Of a stretch of 64,000 nt of DNA, positions 60,639-64,000 are shown piece after piece. The notes beneath the pieces were generated by a model that was given only the letters and a program-made list of their open reading frames with translations, was not told where the DNA came from and did no database searches. Position 1 is the stretch's first letter. Every line of letters begins with the position of its first letter. Location: contig NC_053149.1 in the NCBI RefSeq assembly GCF_016808335.1, forward strand, positions 16,532,250 to 16,596,249. Direction: 5' to 3'. This stretch comes from Panicum virgatum (taxonomy: Eukaryota > Streptophyta > Magnoliopsida > Poales > Poaceae). The translations under genes and the position numbers were made by a program.

Positions 60639-60946
60639 TAATTAGGGATATTAAATGAAGTCTAATTGCAAAACTACCTCCACAACTATGGTACTGTAGC
60701 AGTTAATGTACCTAATGAGTCCTTTGACCGTATGATCGGAGGATGATTAGGCGCGGTTATTGTAGCATCACTGTAACCAATCATGGTGGAACTTGGTTCA
60801 TTAGATTCGTCTCGAAAAGTTACACTCATTAGTGAAAAGGTTTCGCAAATAAACTTTGTTTAGTACTCCATGCATATATTCATCTTTTTGTGAAAAAATT
60901 TTGACGGAGCAATCCAAAATTTTCACGGAGCAATCCAAACACGGCC

Positions 60947-62040
60947 TCTGGCATATTAGTATAGCCTGGCTTATGCTTTTTTTGGTATTGTGGACGTCCT
61001 ACCCCTTGCAACCAAAATGATGATTGTGTATAAGGCTAGCCTGGATAGGGCTCTACGTAGGCAACCAAACACAACCATGGTGACCTTAGATATTTGGCCT
61101 CCGCAATGCTAGAGCCTGCTGGTAAAGCTCTGGCTTCTCTAAAAATAGCTCCGACTCCGACTACTCTATTGGAGCAGCTCTTCTAGTGGAGATGGAGCTA
61201 TTTTGAAAAATATTTGGCAAAATAGCTTCACTTACTAGATTGAGGTGGTGAAATATCTAAATTATCCTTTCCTATATTTTTCTTTTACATTTTCTTCTTT
61301 TTTTCTTCCATTTTCCCTTTTCTTTCTTTTTCTTTTTTTCCTCTTCCTTTTCTTTTTTTTTCCTTTCCTCCTTATCCATTCGCCCACCTTCCTGTCCCCG
61401 TCTCCTTCCACCTCCTGCGGTCCGCCCCACCTCCCCTCCACCGCCGGCCTGCCCACCTCGCGCCCTCGCCAAACCCTATGCTCCCTCCTCGCGCTCTCGC
61501 CACCCCACCTCGCTGCGCCGCCGCGAGCTCCCACCGGCCTCTCGGCCTCTGCCCGCGATGTGGCCTTCGCCAGAACCGCCGCCTCCTGACCTCTGCCAGC
61601 GCCACTGCCTCCCAGCGTCCGCCCGCGCCTCCACCTCGTGGGCCCTGGCGAGGGCAAGGCGGGCAAAAGGATGGGAGGAGCTTCGCAGAGCCGCGCATAG
61701 CCACAATTTTGGGAAATTTTCTCTCTAGAGAGCGGAAATTTTGGGGCTCCATCCCTGGAGCCATGGTGGAGCACCCCGTTTGGCAGGGCTTCGTGTGGAG
61801 CTGGAGCTGAAGCCCGTTTTGGTGCCCTACCAAACAGGGCCCTAGTCTCGCCTTACTAAGCAGATGACTAAAGGAAAAATCTAACCGCCGACCCGTCGCG
61901 GTATAATACAACTGCGCGACCCGCATGGCCTGTTAAAAATATTACGGCCCACATCCATCCTCTCAATAGGACCACCATCTGCATGTTCTCCACTATAATA
62001 CAGTAGGCTCCAGAGCCTATTAAACATAAAAAGTTCTAGA
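60947..62040. other. intergenic, polypyrimidine tract and possible degraded element
   Basis: A pyrimidine-rich CTTTT-type tract covers about 61262-61375, followed by GC-rich DNA to 61660. Weakly inverted AGCTCCGACTCC- and GAGCTGGAGCTGAAGCC-like blocks near 61150 and 61800 suggest a degraded transposon. The ORFs here are compositional. Confidence 0.4.
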
Positions 62041-62216
62041 CTAAAAAATATTTTATCTCCTCCATACGATCTCTATTTCGACAACCGATTGCACCGTTGT
62101 GTTCTAAACGACAAGACGAAGAAAACTAGACCCCACTTATATATATTTTGACGATGTTTTGTATTAATAGCAACTTATGTGTAAATTTAAATTCGAAGAT
62201 TATTGAAGAAGTTGCT

Positions 62217-62281
<65 letters not shown>

Positions 62282-62890
62282 CTAGAATGTATACAGTGGC
62301 AACTTATGTGCATCGCCACGGCCCAGCGCCTCCAAACAACCTCACATGGCCCTCAACCTCCCTCCAACGACCCTTCATTCCTTATGGCCTTCCACTTTGA
62401 GATCAATCTCATATCTACAAGTAGTCTTGATTTGACCCGAACTCGCTCTTGTGGCCCGTACTTCTTTTATGTGACAATTTATGTAACGACTTGTTTTCTT
62501 TCTTTGGCAATTTATATGCATCGACTTGCTGTGCTAATAACTTTATGTGTAAAACAACTTTTGTTTTGTGTCAACTTTATCTGTATGAGTATATGCTAGA
62601 TTTTATTTATAGTAACTTAAATTTTATATGTGTGGCATGTGTATAACAGATTATACTTTGTGACAACTTTCTTCTATAATAATTTATAAATATTTCTTAC
62701 AACAACTTATATGTGATACCTTTTATTTTTGTGGCAACTTATGTGTGTAACAAATAGCAACTTGCTAACAGTGCAAAACATCTTTAAAATATATGCAAGT
62801 GGGATTTAGTTTTGTTCGTCTCATCATGTAGAACACAACGGTACAATCGGTATTCAAAACGGATATCTTATGAAGGAGATAAAATATTTT
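62041..62890. mobile_element. long inverted-repeat element (MULE-like or foldback)
   Basis: A segment of about 115 bp at 62041-62160 is matched, inverted and about 75-80% alike, at about 62770-62890. Both contain AAATATTTTATCTCC and CCGTTGTGTTCTA. Between them a CAACTTATGTG-like motif recurs at least five times, and an (AT)n microsatellite fills 62220-62279. Ends and target duplication are not resolved. Confidence 0.6.
62220..62279. repeat. (AT)n microsatellite, about 59 bp
   Basis: Uninterrupted TA dinucleotides. Confidence 0.97.
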
Positions 62891-63959
62891 TTTAAATAAG
62901 CTGCATGTTAAAAAATAGAATATAGATGGTTCCCTCACATACTGTTGCTTGAAAGCGACATTCATTAGTACAAGTAGAAGACGTGCGCTAAATCTGAAAT
63001 GGAGGGGAGGGGTCGCGCACTGGCGTATCGCGCGATAGGTCTCGCGTTATCCCTGTCCATGACTAAAGGTTTACTTCATGAAAGGCTCGGTGCACGGGGA
63101 AAATGCTTGTCAAGGGTGACCGTCTAAAAGACAAAATGACAGATTTAATGGTTCAAATCCCCATTAAGGAAACTTTGGCTCCGAGCGGATGTTAAACTTT
63201 CATCATCCTGATGAGCAGAGGAAATCTTTCCGAATGCTGAGAGCTTTGTTCCTTTGTTCCAAAAATGGTGTATGACATTAGCAAAAATACAGATACCCCA
63301 ATCCTTTGAAGTCCTTTGGAAATATTCGTAACTCTTGCTTGCAATGGAAGATTTCCACAGCAATTTGGTTCGTCCATATTTCTAATGTTACCATGCTTTG
63401 GACACATAGAAAATAAGTTTGAAATTCTAGAGGAAAGGTATAAAACATTTGCTTTCTCATGAAAAAAATTGAGGTTGAGGATGGCTCTTGCTCACGCATC
63501 TTGTGCTTACCTCGGTGTCAAGTTCACTTCTTGCAATCCCCAATATAGAAGTCATATTACATTATTGGTTTTACATTAATTTAGTAGTCCTAGGTGGTCC
63601 CTTGAGTAAATCATGACAAAATAAGTCAATATCCACAAGTGGAAAATGAAAAATTAATTAGGACCAGATTTAAATATTAAGATGACTTTGAAACAAGGAA
63701 GATGTTAAATACACAGTATTAGATCCATCAAGAGCTACAACTTTTTTTTCTCTGTTTGTCATCATATGAAAAAGTCATGAATTTTCAAAAAATAAAACTT
63801 CAAATTGTATTATTAGTGAAGGTTATGCTAGAATAGATCTAACTTTATAAATAAGCAACTGACACATTGTGTTGCTATATAGAACCGACTGTCATAATGA
63901 CATTCACAAGTCAGTGCATGCAGGGGACCGATAGTTTTGCACAGTTGTTGAAGCTCTTG
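62891..63959. other. intergenic, no gene seen
   Basis: AT-rich, with ORFs of no more than 73 codons and no domain. Confidence 0.45.
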
Positions 63960-64000
63960 GAGCATGTCCAACAGTCCCCTAATAAACATATCCTAATATG
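63960..64000 (+). mobile_element. left end of a MITE cut by the window edge
   Basis: GAGCATGTCCAACAGTCCCC matches the GAGCAACTCCAACAG terminus of the element at 22677. Confidence 0.5.

Larger units (their letters stand above)
60112..60946. mobile_element. MITE with two other MITEs nested inside
   Basis: Outer ends GGCCGTGTTTGGTTGG and, inverted, GGCCGTGTTTGGATTG. The outer element is split at about 60172 and resumes at about 60640. No outer target duplication is clear. Confidence 0.7.

Noticed and set aside
61245..61589. 114-codon ORF with Phe-rich start and Pro/Ala-rich end
   Set aside because: Product of a CTTTT-type pyrimidine tract followed by GC-rich DNA; no domain.
63060..63180. GGTTCAAATCC B-box-like motif near 63152 as a tRNA gene
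   Set aside because: No matching acceptor stem or A-box at the right spacing.

Overview
This is nuclear DNA from a grass, probably a panicoid (sorghum/Setaria/Panicum-like) genome. The evidence is GT-AG introns, very GC-rich 5' coding ends, and dense grass-type MITEs (Stowaway, Tourist-like, small hAT elements), Mutator-like elements and a large LTR family. I cannot fix the species. Five host genes are recognisable: (1) the last exon of a group IIb WRKY factor (653-1420, +); (2) a complete 11-coding-exon aspartic proteinase with a plant-specific insert (8641-11448, -); (3) and (4) two intronless PLP-dependent L-cysteine desulfhydrase-like genes in divergent orientation (19261-20679, -, and 41618-43006, +); (5) the Calvin-cycle regulator CP12 (48008-48379, +). 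From memory, rice chromosome 1 has a similar WRKY / aspartic proteinase / paired desulfhydrase order, which suggests this is the syntenic region. That is not verified here.

Layout. 1-12 kb: WRKY 3' end, a solo LTR (3202-6762) that landed in an older MITE, then the proteinase gene. 12-19 kb: LINE-like remnant, MITEs and a 1-kb hAT element downstream of the first desulfhydrase. 20.7-41.6 kb: the spacer between the two desulfhydrase promoters, almost wholly transposons. Its core is a three-level nest. An outer MULE (about 27.39-40.68 kb) has a 9.3-kb LTR insertion (28291-37546) in its transposase exon. That LTR itself carries a 489-bp hAT MITE and a complete 5.15-kb inner MULE (31746-36898). 43-50 kb: a copia remnant, hAT elements and CP12, whose 3' UTR is split by a hAT element 14 bp after the stop codon. 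50-64 kb: a Helitron 3' end, a CACTA element, several Tourist-like MITEs, a SINE and a long-TIR element. I see no convincing host protein gene there, apart from a weak candidate first exon pair near 55 kb.

The most interesting structure is the gene content of the two nested MULEs. They belong to different subfamilies, yet both hold a MuDR-type transposase gene and, convergent to it, a small gene for a GRF-type zinc finger followed by a coiled coil and a C-terminal membrane segment. The arrangement recalls mudrA/mudrB of MuDR and suggests a conserved accessory protein. In the inner element the accessory gene is open and its transposase is near-complete, with one apparent 1-nt frameshift in an A6 run. 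In the outer element both genes are broken.

Many insertions have exact target-site duplications, so much of the history can be read directly. Positions are from manual reading; splice sites rest on GT/AG, frame and family similarity only.
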